Positions 6,837 to 12,548 of a stretch of DNA of 12,548 nucleotides are shown here, in pieces. The position numbers were made by a program, and so were the translations under genes. The notes under the pieces were generated by a model, which made no database searches, was not told where the DNA came from, and saw nothing but the letters and a program-made list of their open reading frames with translations. The DNA comes from Candidatus Omnitrophica bacterium UBA5776 (GTDB lineage Bacteria; Omnitrophota; Gorgyraeia; Gygaellales; Profunditerraquicolaceae): the NCBI GenBank assembly GCA_002418595.1, contig DIEK01000109.1, forward strand, positions 1-12,548, in the 5' to 3' direction. The number at the start of each line of letters is the position of its first letter. Within the stretch, counting starts at the first letter, position 1.

Positions 6837-7367
6837 CTACCTAAGAAGGACCTTTACCACGGTCTTGGCGACCGGACCTCCGGCTCCGCAGAAGACCGCA
6901 GGAGCGTGCGCGTCAACGGGAAACAATACCGCCAGGCGCCCCGGCTCCATACGCAGACGCGATGCCTTACGCAAAAGGGCGCGGATATCTCCGCCCGGCG
7001 AAGGGCCGTAAAACCGTATGTCGTCTTTCCTGCTGTAAGGCCCTAAAGGGTTTAATCCCGACGGGGAAATTATATAAATATCTTCGCTACCGGACCAAAC
7101 GCACTGCAAATCGACATAACACCGGTGCGTTTCGAATTTTGCCCGCGCGGGCGGCTTCGGGCGGTAAACCTGGTGCACCGCGTAAATATCCTTTCCACGG
7201 ATACGCTCGGTCTCCCTGAAACCCTCGACGCAAAGATCAAATATCCCTTGATCGAGGCCGCGTAAATATGCCATACCGGCCGAGATGCGCTCCGCTAATC
7301 CCCGGTCCTTATGCGCATAACGGTGTATTTCATCCATTACATCGCCTAACGCGCCGAAATGTGCCAT
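6837..7367 (-). CDS. YhcH/YjgK/YiaL (DUF386) family protein
   Basis: Cupin-like double-stranded beta-helix protein of the family that includes E. coli YhcH and EbgC, thought to act on small sugars or sugar acids. Conserved pieces are AVHQVYRPKPPARAKFETHR with the usual E-x-H, then CYVDLQCVWSGSEDI, DDIRFYGP, and near the C-terminus LAVLFPVDAHAPAV with the conserved Asp-Ala-His-x-Pro, then VAKTVVKVLL. From the ATG at 7365-7367 the product is 176 residues, somewhat longer than the usual 150 or so. A TTG at 7395-7397 would add ten residues but lies before the homologous start. The ribosome site is weak for both: GGAG is about 13 bases before the ATG. It stands 69 bases before the ABC gene. No sugar-catabolism genes are near, so the substrate is unknown. 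Confidence 0.85.
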   Translation of the reverse strand: MAHFGALGDVMDEIHRYAHKDRGLAERISAGMAYLRGLDQGIFDLCVEGFRETERIRGKDIYAVHQVYRPKPPARAKFETHRCYVDLQCVWSGSEDIYIISPSGLNPLGPYSRKDDIRFYGPSPGGDIRALLRKASRLRMEPGRLAVLFPVDAHAPAVFCGAGGPVAKTVVKVLLR

Positions 7368-7443
7368 ATCTTTTATGGGATTTCTCCGGCCGCCCAAAAG
7401 CCTGTTCTCTTTAAAAGGCCTCCGGATTGGGAGAATGATTTGC

Positions 7444-7455
7444 TCACGATTGTGA
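7444..7455. promoter_or_regulatory. Inverted repeat TCAC-GATT-GTGA, possible operator
   Basis: A 4-4-4 perfect inverted repeat lies between the lipoprotein terminator and the DUF386 gene, where a promoter for the latter should sit. It could be a regulator site; it is short enough to be chance. Confidence 0.2.
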
Positions 7456-7498
7456 TACTAAGCGGCGGCTGTATTTCCGCTGCGTAGAAGTATAACAA

Positions 7499-7533
7499 AA
7501 AAGCCGCTCCGTAAAGGACACGGAGCGGCTTTT
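7499..7533 (-). terminator. Strong rho-independent terminator of the TRL lipoprotein gene
   Basis: Perfect inverted repeat with 14-base arms (7499-7512 and 7520-7533; core GCCGCTCCGT / ACGGAGCGGC) and a seven-base loop. On the minus strand the stem ends in a T run (TTTTTTGTT). It begins 17 bases after the lipoprotein stop codon at 7551. The A-run on the other side means it could also stop plus-strand transcription. Confidence 0.92.
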
Positions 7534-7550
7534 CTGTGTTCAGCTAATAA

Positions 7551-7865
7551 TTAGTCTCCGTACACAGTTGTCGTATATTCACCGTAGACACCAAGGATGT
7601 TCTTGGCATCATAGTCGACGTACTTGACCGTCCTGATGTCCCCGTTCGCCATGGCGGCTTTGATGCTCGCGTCGCCGGTGGCAACCAGTCCGAGGATAGA
7701 TGTGGCTTTGGACGTGCCGACTTTGGAGTAGCTCACTCCGCCCTCGCCCGCGCCTACCGGAGCCTTAATCTCCGTGTAAAGAGCGCCGTAAGGATATGGA
7801 GTAGCGCACCCGCCGATGAACACCGCTGTCGCTAAAACCAGTGCTACAAGACCCACCTTTTTCAT
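7551..7865 (-). CDS. TRL-family lipoprotein
   Basis: 104-residue secreted lipoprotein. The signal peptide MKKVGLVALVLATAVFIGGC has a Lys-Lys n-region and a lipobox ending at Cys20, so the mature protein begins with a lipidated Cys. The mature part, with GALYTEIKAPVGA, then KATSILGLVATGDASIKAA, then VDYDAKNILGVYGEYTT, matches the TRL-like family (PF13146), named after a tRNA-associated locus and of unknown function. The start ATG at 7863-7865 is preceded by a G-rich ribosome site (AAGGGGGG). It has a good promoter directly upstream and a strong terminator downstream, so it is probably a stand-alone, possibly well-expressed gene. Small envelope protein; no partner is indicated by context. Confidence 0.88.
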   Translation of the reverse strand: MKKVGLVALVLATAVFIGGCATPYPYGALYTEIKAPVGAGEGGVSYSKVGTSKATSILGLVATGDASIKAAMANGDIRTVKYVDYDAKNILGVYGEYTTTVYGD

Positions 7866-7886
7866 ATTGCCCCCCTTTCATATTTC

Positions 7887-7914
7887 ATTGTAACAAACAA
7901 TATCCATTTTGCAA
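7887..7914 (-). promoter_or_regulatory. Sigma70-type promoter of the TRL lipoprotein gene
   Basis: Minus strand: TTGCAA (-35, 7914-7909), a 16-base spacer, then TACAAT (-10, 7892-7887). The -10 ends 21 bases before the ATG at 7865, giving a short leader that contains the G-rich ribosome site. The -35 lies in the 65-base gap after the TonB-receptor stop. Confidence 0.7.
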
Positions 7915-7930
7915 GATTTTTATTAGGCTG

Positions 7931-9775
7931 TCAAAACTTCATTTTCACACCCCCGGTCAAAGAAAATCCCGGCATCGGATAATCTCTGATAATCTGATAC
8001 TCGGCGTTAAAGATATTCTTAACTACGATAAAAACGGTCAGAGTTTCGCTGAACTTCCTGGATACGCTGAAATCGCAGGTAACTAATCTTCGCAGAGAAA
8101 CGCTGTTTGCCTGATCGTAGAAACGGCTGCCCGTGAAATGCCCCTGTAACTCGCAATCAAAACCTTTCAAATCCCGGGAATACAATGTTATATCCACCTT
8201 ATCCTTTGGCTGATATACAAGATACTTACCGGTATCCTTATCTTTTGCCCGTAAAAAGGTATACGCAAGGTTAAGACCGCAGGAATCGCCGAATCTCAAA
8301 CGGTTGGCGAACTCCACCCCGTCAATACGCGCAGAACCGACATTCTTCGGCTGGTATATACCCGCGTCATCCACCCAGTTGATCAGATCCCGATAATCGC
8401 TCCGATAAAAGGTTATTCCGGAAGAAAAAAGCTTAGTAAACTGTTTATCTATGCCGATTTCCTTAGTCACGCCTTTTTCCGGGTTAAGAGCGCTGTTTCC
8501 TTTAATATACCCCTGATCCGGCCAGTATAGGTCATTGAAGGTCGGCGCGCGGAAAGAACGGCTGACGCAGGCGCGCAATTTCAGATCTTCCCGTAAAGCG
8601 TAATGCACACCGGCAGAAGGGCTGATCTCCGAACCTAAATTGGAATAATCGTCAACCCTGGCGCCCAGGTCGAGCCTGATTTTCTCTCCCAGATCCAACT
8701 TGTTTTCCAGATAAAAAGCCCACAGGTAATATTCGTGATTTCCGGAAGCGGTGCTGTCGTTGGAGTTGGAAGCGTAATTAAAACCGCAGAGCGCCCGGTA
8801 AATATCCGTGATCTGCCTGTCGTATTGCATATCGGTGCCTACGGTACGTGTGGTATGCGCGTCTTTTGCTCCGGCAGTCTCGTAATACGCCCCGGAGCTG
8901 TTCTCCAGAAAATAAAGTCTCTCGTAATTCTGGTAAACACGCGCGGATATCCCACTCTTGTCGTCGGGTTCAAACTTCCAGCCCAGGTCCCAGAAGTTTT
9001 TGAGGTCGTTCTGCCTGTCGTCAATGTCTTCATAGCCTGCGCTCCCGGGAACACCGAGACGACCGCGATATACGCCGGCATTTAAAGACAGCGTATTGGA
9101 ATCATTAAGTTCATACTGCAGTTTCGCGTTCAAATCGTGCGAATTGAAAGCAGAATTGGTCCGTGCGCCTTCGCTGTCCAGATAACCGCCGGATAATAAA
9201 TATGAAAACCCGCCGAGGCCTGCCCCGTGAGAAAAACGCTCGGTATATGTGCGAAATGTGCCGAAAGCGGAATACAATTCAGTTTCCGCCTTACCTTTAG
9301 GCGGCGCCTTGGTAATGATATTCACGATGCCTCCCATAGCCCCCGCTCCGTAAAGGCTTGAGCCTGGGCCATGCAAGACCTCGATCTTTTCAATATTGTC
9401 CATGGGAATGGAACTCAAATCAGCTTCGCCGTCGCGCGGGCTGTTCACCGGCCTGCCGTCGACCATCACCAACACCTGCCCCGAAGAAGAACCGCGCATA
9501 CGCACGTTCTTGACCGCGCCGATGCCGCCGTAATCGCTGATATTGATGGAAGTGATCCCGGCAAGCGCTTCCGCCGTATTTTGGTATCCCGCCCCGGCTA
9601 TCTGCGCAGGAGTGATCACGTCCAGATTACGGCTAAGCTCCCTGGCATCATCTTCATAGCGCGAAGCGGTGACCACTATTTGTTCCAGGTTGACGCCTTC
9701 CGCCAGGGCGACTCCGTTAAAGAACATAAAAAAAGAACACGCGCAAAACAATATCCGCACAAGACTGTTTCTCAT
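7931..9775 (-). CDS. btuB: TonB-dependent outer-membrane receptor, BtuB-like (cobalamin/cobinamide)
   Basis: 614-residue outer-membrane beta-barrel receptor, the same size as E. coli BtuB. A signal peptide MRNSLVRILF...NGVALA (cleavage near residue 26) is followed by a Ton box in EQIVVTAS (31-38), a plug domain with VRMRGSSSGQVLVMVDGRPV, VLHGPGSSLYGAGAMGGIVN, and a barrel that ends in Phe (GVKMKF), as needed for barrel insertion. The ATG at 9773-9775 is chosen because it opens the signal peptide and has GAAAGGA eight bases upstream; the frame is open further back to 9922 but that part is riboswitch. The cobalamin riboswitch immediately upstream and the cobS-cobT genes beyond make a cobamide substrate very likely. 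No btuC, btuD or btuF is in the window. Confidence 0.93.
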   Translation of the reverse strand: MRNSLVRILFCACSFFMFFNGVALAEGVNLEQIVVTASRYEDDARELSRNLDVITPAQIAGAGYQNTAEALAGITSINISDYGGIGAVKNVRMRGSSSGQVLVMVDGRPVNSPRDGEADLSSIPMDNIEKIEVLHGPGSSLYGAGAMGGIVNIITKAPPKGKAETELYSAFGTFRTYTERFSHGAGLGGFSYLLSGGYLDSEGARTNSAFNSHDLNAKLQYELNDSNTLSLNAGVYRGRLGVPGSAGYEDIDDRQNDLKNFWDLGWKFEPDDKSGISARVYQNYERLYFLENSSGAYYETAGAKDAHTTRTVGTDMQYDRQITDIYRALCGFNYASNSNDSTASGNHEYYLWAFYLENKLDLGEKIRLDLGARVDDYSNLGSEISPSAGVHYALREDLKLRACVSRSFRAPTFNDLYWPDQGYIKGNSALNPEKGVTKEIGIDKQFTKLFSSGITFYRSDYRDLINWVDDAGIYQPKNVGSARIDGVEFANRLRFGDSCGLNLAYTFLRAKDKDTGKYLVYQPKDKVDITLYSRDLKGFDCELQGHFTGSRFYDQANSVSLRRLVTCDFSVSRKFSETLTVFIVVKNIFNAEYQIIRDYPMPGFSLTGGVKMKF

Positions 9776-9799
9776 CTGTATTTTCCTTTCTCTTCCGCG

Positions 9800-9930
9800 A
9801 GAGTACTTACCGCGCCTGGCGATCGACCGGACTGCCTTTCTATTCGAAAGGATTACCGTTGCGGGACAGTGCCGGGGATTGCACCCGGACTTCCTTCGCC
9901 AAGTCGGTGTTCCGCCCTTCAATTACTTTT
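9800..9930 (-). promoter_or_regulatory. Cobalamin riboswitch controlling btuB
   Basis: The minus strand carries the conserved cobalamin-aptamer core: GAAGTCCGGGTGCAATCC, CCGGCACTGTCCCGCAACGG, and a B12-box-like AGTCCGGTCGATCGCC (9833-9818). Pairings seen by eye: CTTGGCGA (9903-9896) with TCGCCAGG (9822-9815), eight pairs with one wobble, closing the core; CCGGG/CCCGG around the TGCAATC loop; CCTTTC/GAAAGG around GAATA (9835-9851). No T-tract hairpin follows, and a small CTCT/AGAG hairpin plus the ribosome site come next, so control of translation is more likely than of termination. Edges are approximate. Confidence 0.93.
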
Positions 9931-9937
9931 GGTTTAT

Positions 9938-9962
9938 CCCGGTCGGCATCAGCCGGACCGGG
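9938..9962 (-). other. GC-rich hairpin between the DUF71 gene and the riboswitch
   Basis: CCCGGT/ACCGGG and CGGC/GCCG form ten pairs with one bulged base and a four-base loop, starting one base after the DUF71 stop codon. No T-tract follows on either strand, so it is a weak terminator candidate. It may instead protect the upstream 3' end or be part of the riboswitch leader. Confidence 0.5.
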
Positions 9963-9963
9963 C

Positions 9964-10647
9964 TCATTCGAATTTCTGAATATCCAAGAACCAGTGTTCC
10001 CAAAAACCTTTTTTCTTCACCGGATCGGCGCGCAAGATACGCAGCGGCCGGCTGAAGATCGGCCCATCAACCACAAGCGTATGGTACTCTCCTTTCTCCC
10101 CGCAGGGACATATACCTTTTTCTTTCAATTCATCCGCCAGTTCCCGGTCCACATAACGGCCCAGGTATTCTTTCCCCAGCAGATCCGAACGACAGCTGAT
10201 TATAACCGCCTTGAAACCCGCGCCGCAAAATCCGGCTATCAGATCATCTACCGGCTCGTTCCAGAGAGGCTGCAGCGGAATAATGTCTATCTCGGAACAG
10301 ACCCTTTGCACCCAGCTATGGTGGTCAAACAGGTAGATGTCTCCGAAAACCATATGACTTATAGTATCGCCGCGGATATCCTGTACCGCTGCCTTGAACT
10401 CTTTCTCGTATTCCTGCATATCCGGACTCACCGGACGTTGCGCCAGAGGTATCCCCAGCAGTTCTGCCTGCCGCCGCAGTAAACTGCCGGCAAGCCCGTG
10501 AAAACACCCGCGTCCGGTGGCGCCCGAAATAAAATTAAGAAGCACACCGGCCTTATACCCGAGTTTCATGGCGCGGTAAAGCGCCAGGCAGCAATCCTTG
10601 CCGCCGCTCCAGGATGAGATAACTTTAGTTTCTGGTTCCGGGGACAC
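9964..10647 (-). CDS. DUF71/COG2102 Dph6-related ATP pyrophosphatase, B12-associated type
   Basis: 227-residue PP-loop ATP pyrophosphatase of the adenine nucleotide alpha-hydrolase superfamily. The PP-loop is SGGKDC (14-19). FGDIYLFDHHSWVQRVC and IIPLQPLWNEP are family segments, and the C-terminal GEYHT (186-190) is followed by LVVDGPIF. In archaea and eukaryotes the related Dph6 amidates diphthine on EF-2, a modification bacteria lack. Published comparative genomics of DUF71 proposed that a bacterial branch takes part in B12 salvage; the location here between cobS and the riboswitch-btuB unit fits that. The reaction is unproven. The start is GTG at 10645-10647 with no clear ribosome site; no better in-frame start precedes the PP-loop. 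Family assignment is firm, substrate is inference. Confidence 0.88.
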   Translation of the reverse strand: MSPEPETKVISSWSGGKDCCLALYRAMKLGYKAGVLLNFISGATGRGCFHGLAGSLLRRQAELLGIPLAQRPVSPDMQEYEKEFKAAVQDIRGDTISHMVFGDIYLFDHHSWVQRVCSEIDIIPLQPLWNEPVDDLIAGFCGAGFKAVIISCRSDLLGKEYLGRYVDRELADELKEKGICPCGEKGEYHTLVVDGPIFSRPLRILRADPVKKKGFWEHWFLDIQKFE

Positions 10648-10658
10648 TATACTTAATT

Positions 10659-10680
10659 CGGTTTTCGGTTACGGTTACGT
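10659..10680. repeat. Short CGGTT-based direct repeats in the cobS-DUF71 gap
   Basis: The plus strand holds CGGTT at 10659, 10666 and 10672, the last two as CGGTTA-CGGTTA followed by CGTT. It is the only patterned element in this 64-base gap and lies just upstream of the DUF71 start. Confidence 0.4.
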
Positions 10681-10711
10681 TCTAAAACTATAATCACAAA
10701 ACCTCTGTTTT

Positions 10712-11440
10712 TCAGATACATAAGGCAAATAAAACTAATAATTCGCTTATTTCGATCTGCGCGCCAAGCGTATCACCGGTAATACCGCCTATTTTTCTGA
10801 GATAAAACTTGCCGGATAAGATGGTAAGCAAGAACACTCCGGCGTAAAACAGCACCCCTTCGGCGCCGCGCAGGAGCAGTGAAAACAATAACGCCTGCAA
10901 AGAAGCGGAATACAAGGCGCGCCCGCGCAGAGACGCGATAAATACTTTGGCCTTGCCCTCGGTTCGGGCGTAAGGAAAAAGCGCCATGGCCGGGACCGCC
11001 GACCAGCGGCTCAAGACGCACATAAACAGCAGAGCTGCCTCACGGGAATGGCCGTTCAATGACGCCAGCAAAGCCGTTTTCAATATCAAATCGCAGACAA
11101 CCGCCGTAGTCCCCAGAGCGCCGGTATGCGGATCGCGCATGACCGTCAGTATCCCGTCTTTATCTTTACCGCTGAAGATACCGTCTGCGGTATCCGCCAG
11201 TCCATCCAGATGCATAGCGCCGGTAATGAAAGCCAGCGCGCAAACAAGCAGGGCTGCCGAGAGTAATGCGGGAAAGCCCAGAAAAAGGAACAGGCGGTCC
11301 AGAAGAGAAAGAAACCCGCCTATACAGAGGCCGGCAAGAGGAAAAAATCCGGCGGCACGCTGTAGTCCTTCCTCCGCGGCACGGCCGCCGAAAGGGAATA
11401 TACTCAAAAACCTCAAAGCGCCGATGAAACCTTTAAGCAT
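10712..11440 (-). CDS. cobS: Adenosylcobinamide-GDP ribazoletransferase (cobalamin synthase) CobS
   Basis: Inner-membrane enzyme that joins AdoCbi-GDP and alpha-ribazole (or its 5'-phosphate), the final assembly of the cobamide nucleotide loop (EC 2.7.8.26). The 242 residues are near the family norm, with several hydrophobic helices. Signatures: FIGALRFLSIFPFGG at the N-terminus, the acidic MHLDGLADTADGIFSG, then VMRDPHTGALGTTAVV, which carries the conserved Asp and Gly residues, and LLSRWS-like VLSRWSAVPAM. The C-terminal GGITGDTLGAQIEISELLVL is also typical. The ATG at 11438-11440 overlaps the cobT stop by eight bases, so the two are translated together. A 64-base gap separates it from the DUF71 gene. 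Confidence 0.95.
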   Translation of the reverse strand: MLKGFIGALRFLSIFPFGGRAAEEGLQRAAGFFPLAGLCIGGFLSLLDRLFLFLGFPALLSAALLVCALAFITGAMHLDGLADTADGIFSGKDKDGILTVMRDPHTGALGTTAVVCDLILKTALLASLNGHSREAALLFMCVLSRWSAVPAMALFPYARTEGKAKVFIASLRGRALYSASLQALLFSLLLRGAEGVLFYAGVFLLTILSGKFYLRKIGGITGDTLGAQIEISELLVLFALCI

Positions 11441-12494
11441 CGCTCTTCTCCGAGATGCCCGCGCCGCCGAATGTGGCCATCTCTCTTAGCACTTTTAAAG
11501 AGGCGTCGGCCAACCCCATGGCCAGGGCCGCTCCGGTCCCCTCCCCCAGGCGCATACCCAGATCCAGCAAAGGCTCTATGCCTATATGCTTCAATATCAC
11601 CGCGTGCCCGTTTTCCACTGAATTATGCGCCGCGATCATGAACGCGGCGCTCTTCGGTTCCAGGGCGAAAGCCAATAAAGCCGCGGCGCCGGAGATGAAT
11701 CCGTCTATCAATACCGGGACCCTCCTGCGGGAAGCGGCCAATATAACCCCGGCCAACCCGCCTATCTCCAGGCCGCCGACTTTGGCCAGCACGTCCAGCG
11801 GATCCGCAGGATCGGGGGCGTTGACGGCGATGGCCTTTTTTATCACACCCACTTTCCTGTCCAAGCCTTTCTCATCCAGCCCGGCCCCGCGTCCCGTGAC
11901 TTTCTCGACCTCCGAAGCGGTAAGTATTGCCGCGATCGCGCTGGAAGCCGTGGTATTCCCAATCCCCATCTCTCCGGTCCCGGCGATGTCTATCCCCCGC
12001 CTGAACTCCTCCTCGAAAAGCTCTATGCCCCGGCAAATCGAAAGCAACGCTTCCTCGCGGGTCATCGCCGGCCCCTCGGCAATGTTGGCGGTACCGTATT
12101 TTACTTTTTTACGCGCCAGCCCGGAGGCCGGTTTCAAATCTACCGCCACGCCGAAGTCGGCCACTACCACCCGCGCCCCGCAATGCGCCGCCAGCACGTT
12201 TATGGCGGCGCCGCCGTTCAGGAAATTATAAACCATCTGCGCGGTAACTTCTTTAGGATAGGGGCTTACTCCTTCCGCGGTAACGCCGTGGTCGGCCGCG
12301 AGCGTGAAAATAACCTTGTTCTTCAACACCGGGCCGGTCACTCCGCTGATACCGCAGAGGCGCACCGCAAGATCCTCCAGGCGCCCCAAACTACCACGCG
12401 GTTTAGTCAAGGAATCCATCCTGCGTCTTGCCGCGGCAGCGGCCTGCTCGTCCGGCAATCCTATTCCGGACATCGTAGTTTTGAGTAAATCCAT
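11433..12494 (-). CDS. cobT: Nicotinate-nucleotide--dimethylbenzimidazole phosphoribosyltransferase CobT
   Basis: Cytosolic enzyme that transfers phosphoribose from NaMN to a lower-ligand base such as DMB, giving alpha-ribazole-5'-phosphate (EC 2.4.2.21). Length 353 residues equals the usual size. Signatures: LTKPRGSLGRLEDLA (29-43), TLAADHGVTAEGVSPYP, then VTAQMVYNFLNGGAAINVLA, GEMGIGNTTASSAI, and the C-terminal GMRLGEGTGA, whose Glu (about 318) corresponds to the catalytic Glu317 of the Salmonella enzyme. ATG at 12492-12494 has GGGAG five bases upstream and directly abuts the stop of an upstream frame. It overlaps cobS at its 3' end. Which base it activates cannot be read from the sequence. 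Confidence 0.96.
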   Translation of the reverse strand: MDLLKTTMSGIGLPDEQAAAAARRRMDSLTKPRGSLGRLEDLAVRLCGISGVTGPVLKNKVIFTLAADHGVTAEGVSPYPKEVTAQMVYNFLNGGAAINVLAAHCGARVVVADFGVAVDLKPASGLARKKVKYGTANIAEGPAMTREEALLSICRGIELFEEEFRRGIDIAGTGEMGIGNTTASSAIAAILTASEVEKVTGRGAGLDEKGLDRKVGVIKKAIAVNAPDPADPLDVLAKVGGLEIGGLAGVILAASRRRVPVLIDGFISGAAALLAFALEPKSAAFMIAAHNSVENGHAVILKHIGIEPLLDLGMRLGEGTGAALAMGLADASLKVLREMATFGGAGISEKSDA

Positions 12495-12548
12495 TTAATC
12501 TCCCTTTCGGCCTGTATCGCGCACACGCTGTCCCGGTTTAACCTTCAT
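12495..12548 (-). CDS. C-terminal end of an upstream gene (unidentified)
   Basis: An open minus-strand frame of 17 codons (MKVKPGQRVRDTGRKGD) enters from the right edge and ends in TAA at 12495-12497, directly abutting the cobT ATG. The tight junction suggests the end of an operon partner of cobT, but the fragment is too short and too polar to name. It could also be non-coding leader. Confidence 0.4.
   Translation of the reverse strand: MKVKPGQRVRDTGRKGD

Noticed and set aside
6126..7046. 306-codon plus-strand open frame
   Set aside because: It runs antisense across the ABC ATPase and DUF386 genes, both supported by motifs; it is a shadow of their GC-biased codons.
7461..7482. AGCGG...CCGCT hairpin after the lipoprotein terminator
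   Set aside because: Only five pairs with an 11-base loop and no T-tract; likely chance.
9776..9922. N-terminal extension of the TonB receptor by 49 codons
   Set aside because: The extension translates the riboswitch core and the internal ATG at 9775 starts a proper signal peptide with a ribosome site.
9371..9979. 202-codon plus-strand open frame over the btuB 5' end and riboswitch
   Set aside because: It is antisense to the signal peptide, Ton box and the riboswitch, all of which are well supported on the minus strand.
1..12548. CRISPR array, insertion sequence, tRNA or rRNA gene
   Set aside because: No regularly spaced repeats, transposase motifs, terminal inverted repeats or tRNA-like cloverleaf sequences were seen on either strand.

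Overview
This 12.5 kb window reads almost entirely on the minus strand: every gene I can support runs from high to low coordinates. The base composition is moderate in GC, genes are tightly packed, and stop/start overlaps are frequent. A TonB-dependent outer-membrane receptor and a lipobox protein point to a didermic (Gram-negative-type) bacterium. The short FeoB subtype, the TRL-type lipoprotein and the cobamide genes resemble what I remember from anaerobic or candidate-phylum bacteria such as Omnitrophota. That placement is inference; no marker gene here fixes the taxonomy.

Layout in the direction of transcription (right to left). (1) 12548-10712: the tail of an unidentified upstream frame, then cobT and cobS, which finish the cobamide lower-ligand pathway. 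(2) 10647-7931: a DUF71/COG2102 ATP-pyrophosphatase of the Dph6-related bacterial type, a cobalamin riboswitch, and a BtuB-like TonB-dependent receptor. Together these make a B12 uptake and salvage locus. (3) 7865-7499: a small TRL-family lipoprotein gene with its own sigma70-type promoter and a strong intrinsic terminator. (4) 7367-5964: a YhcH/YjgK/YiaL (DUF386) protein and a lone single-domain ABC ATPase. (5) 5848-1: a dense nine-gene run: feoA, feoB, a cupin, a GNAT acetyltransferase, a DUF1330 protein, crcB (fluoride channel), a DUF190 protein, a class II CPD photolyase, and a CysD-like PP-loop protein cut by the window edge.

The B12 part makes biochemical sense as a unit: the receptor imports cobamide or cobinamide under riboswitch control, CobT activates the lower-ligand base, CobS joins it to adenosyl-GDP-cobinamide, and the DUF71 protein sits where a proposed but unproven salvage enzyme would be. 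The feo-to-cysD run looks like one transcript by spacing, yet it mixes iron uptake, fluoride export, DNA repair and sulfur chemistry. Its common theme, if any, is not visible from the sequence.

I do not see a clearly undescribed system such as a defence island, CRISPR array or mobile element. The best leads are the DUF71 gene inside the cobamide locus, complementary segments in the riboswitch that could mask the receptor's ribosome binding site, and the CysD-like protein with a Cys-Cys pair and an unclear start codon. No gap longer than 300 bases lacks a gene; the largest, 9776-9963, is mostly riboswitch.
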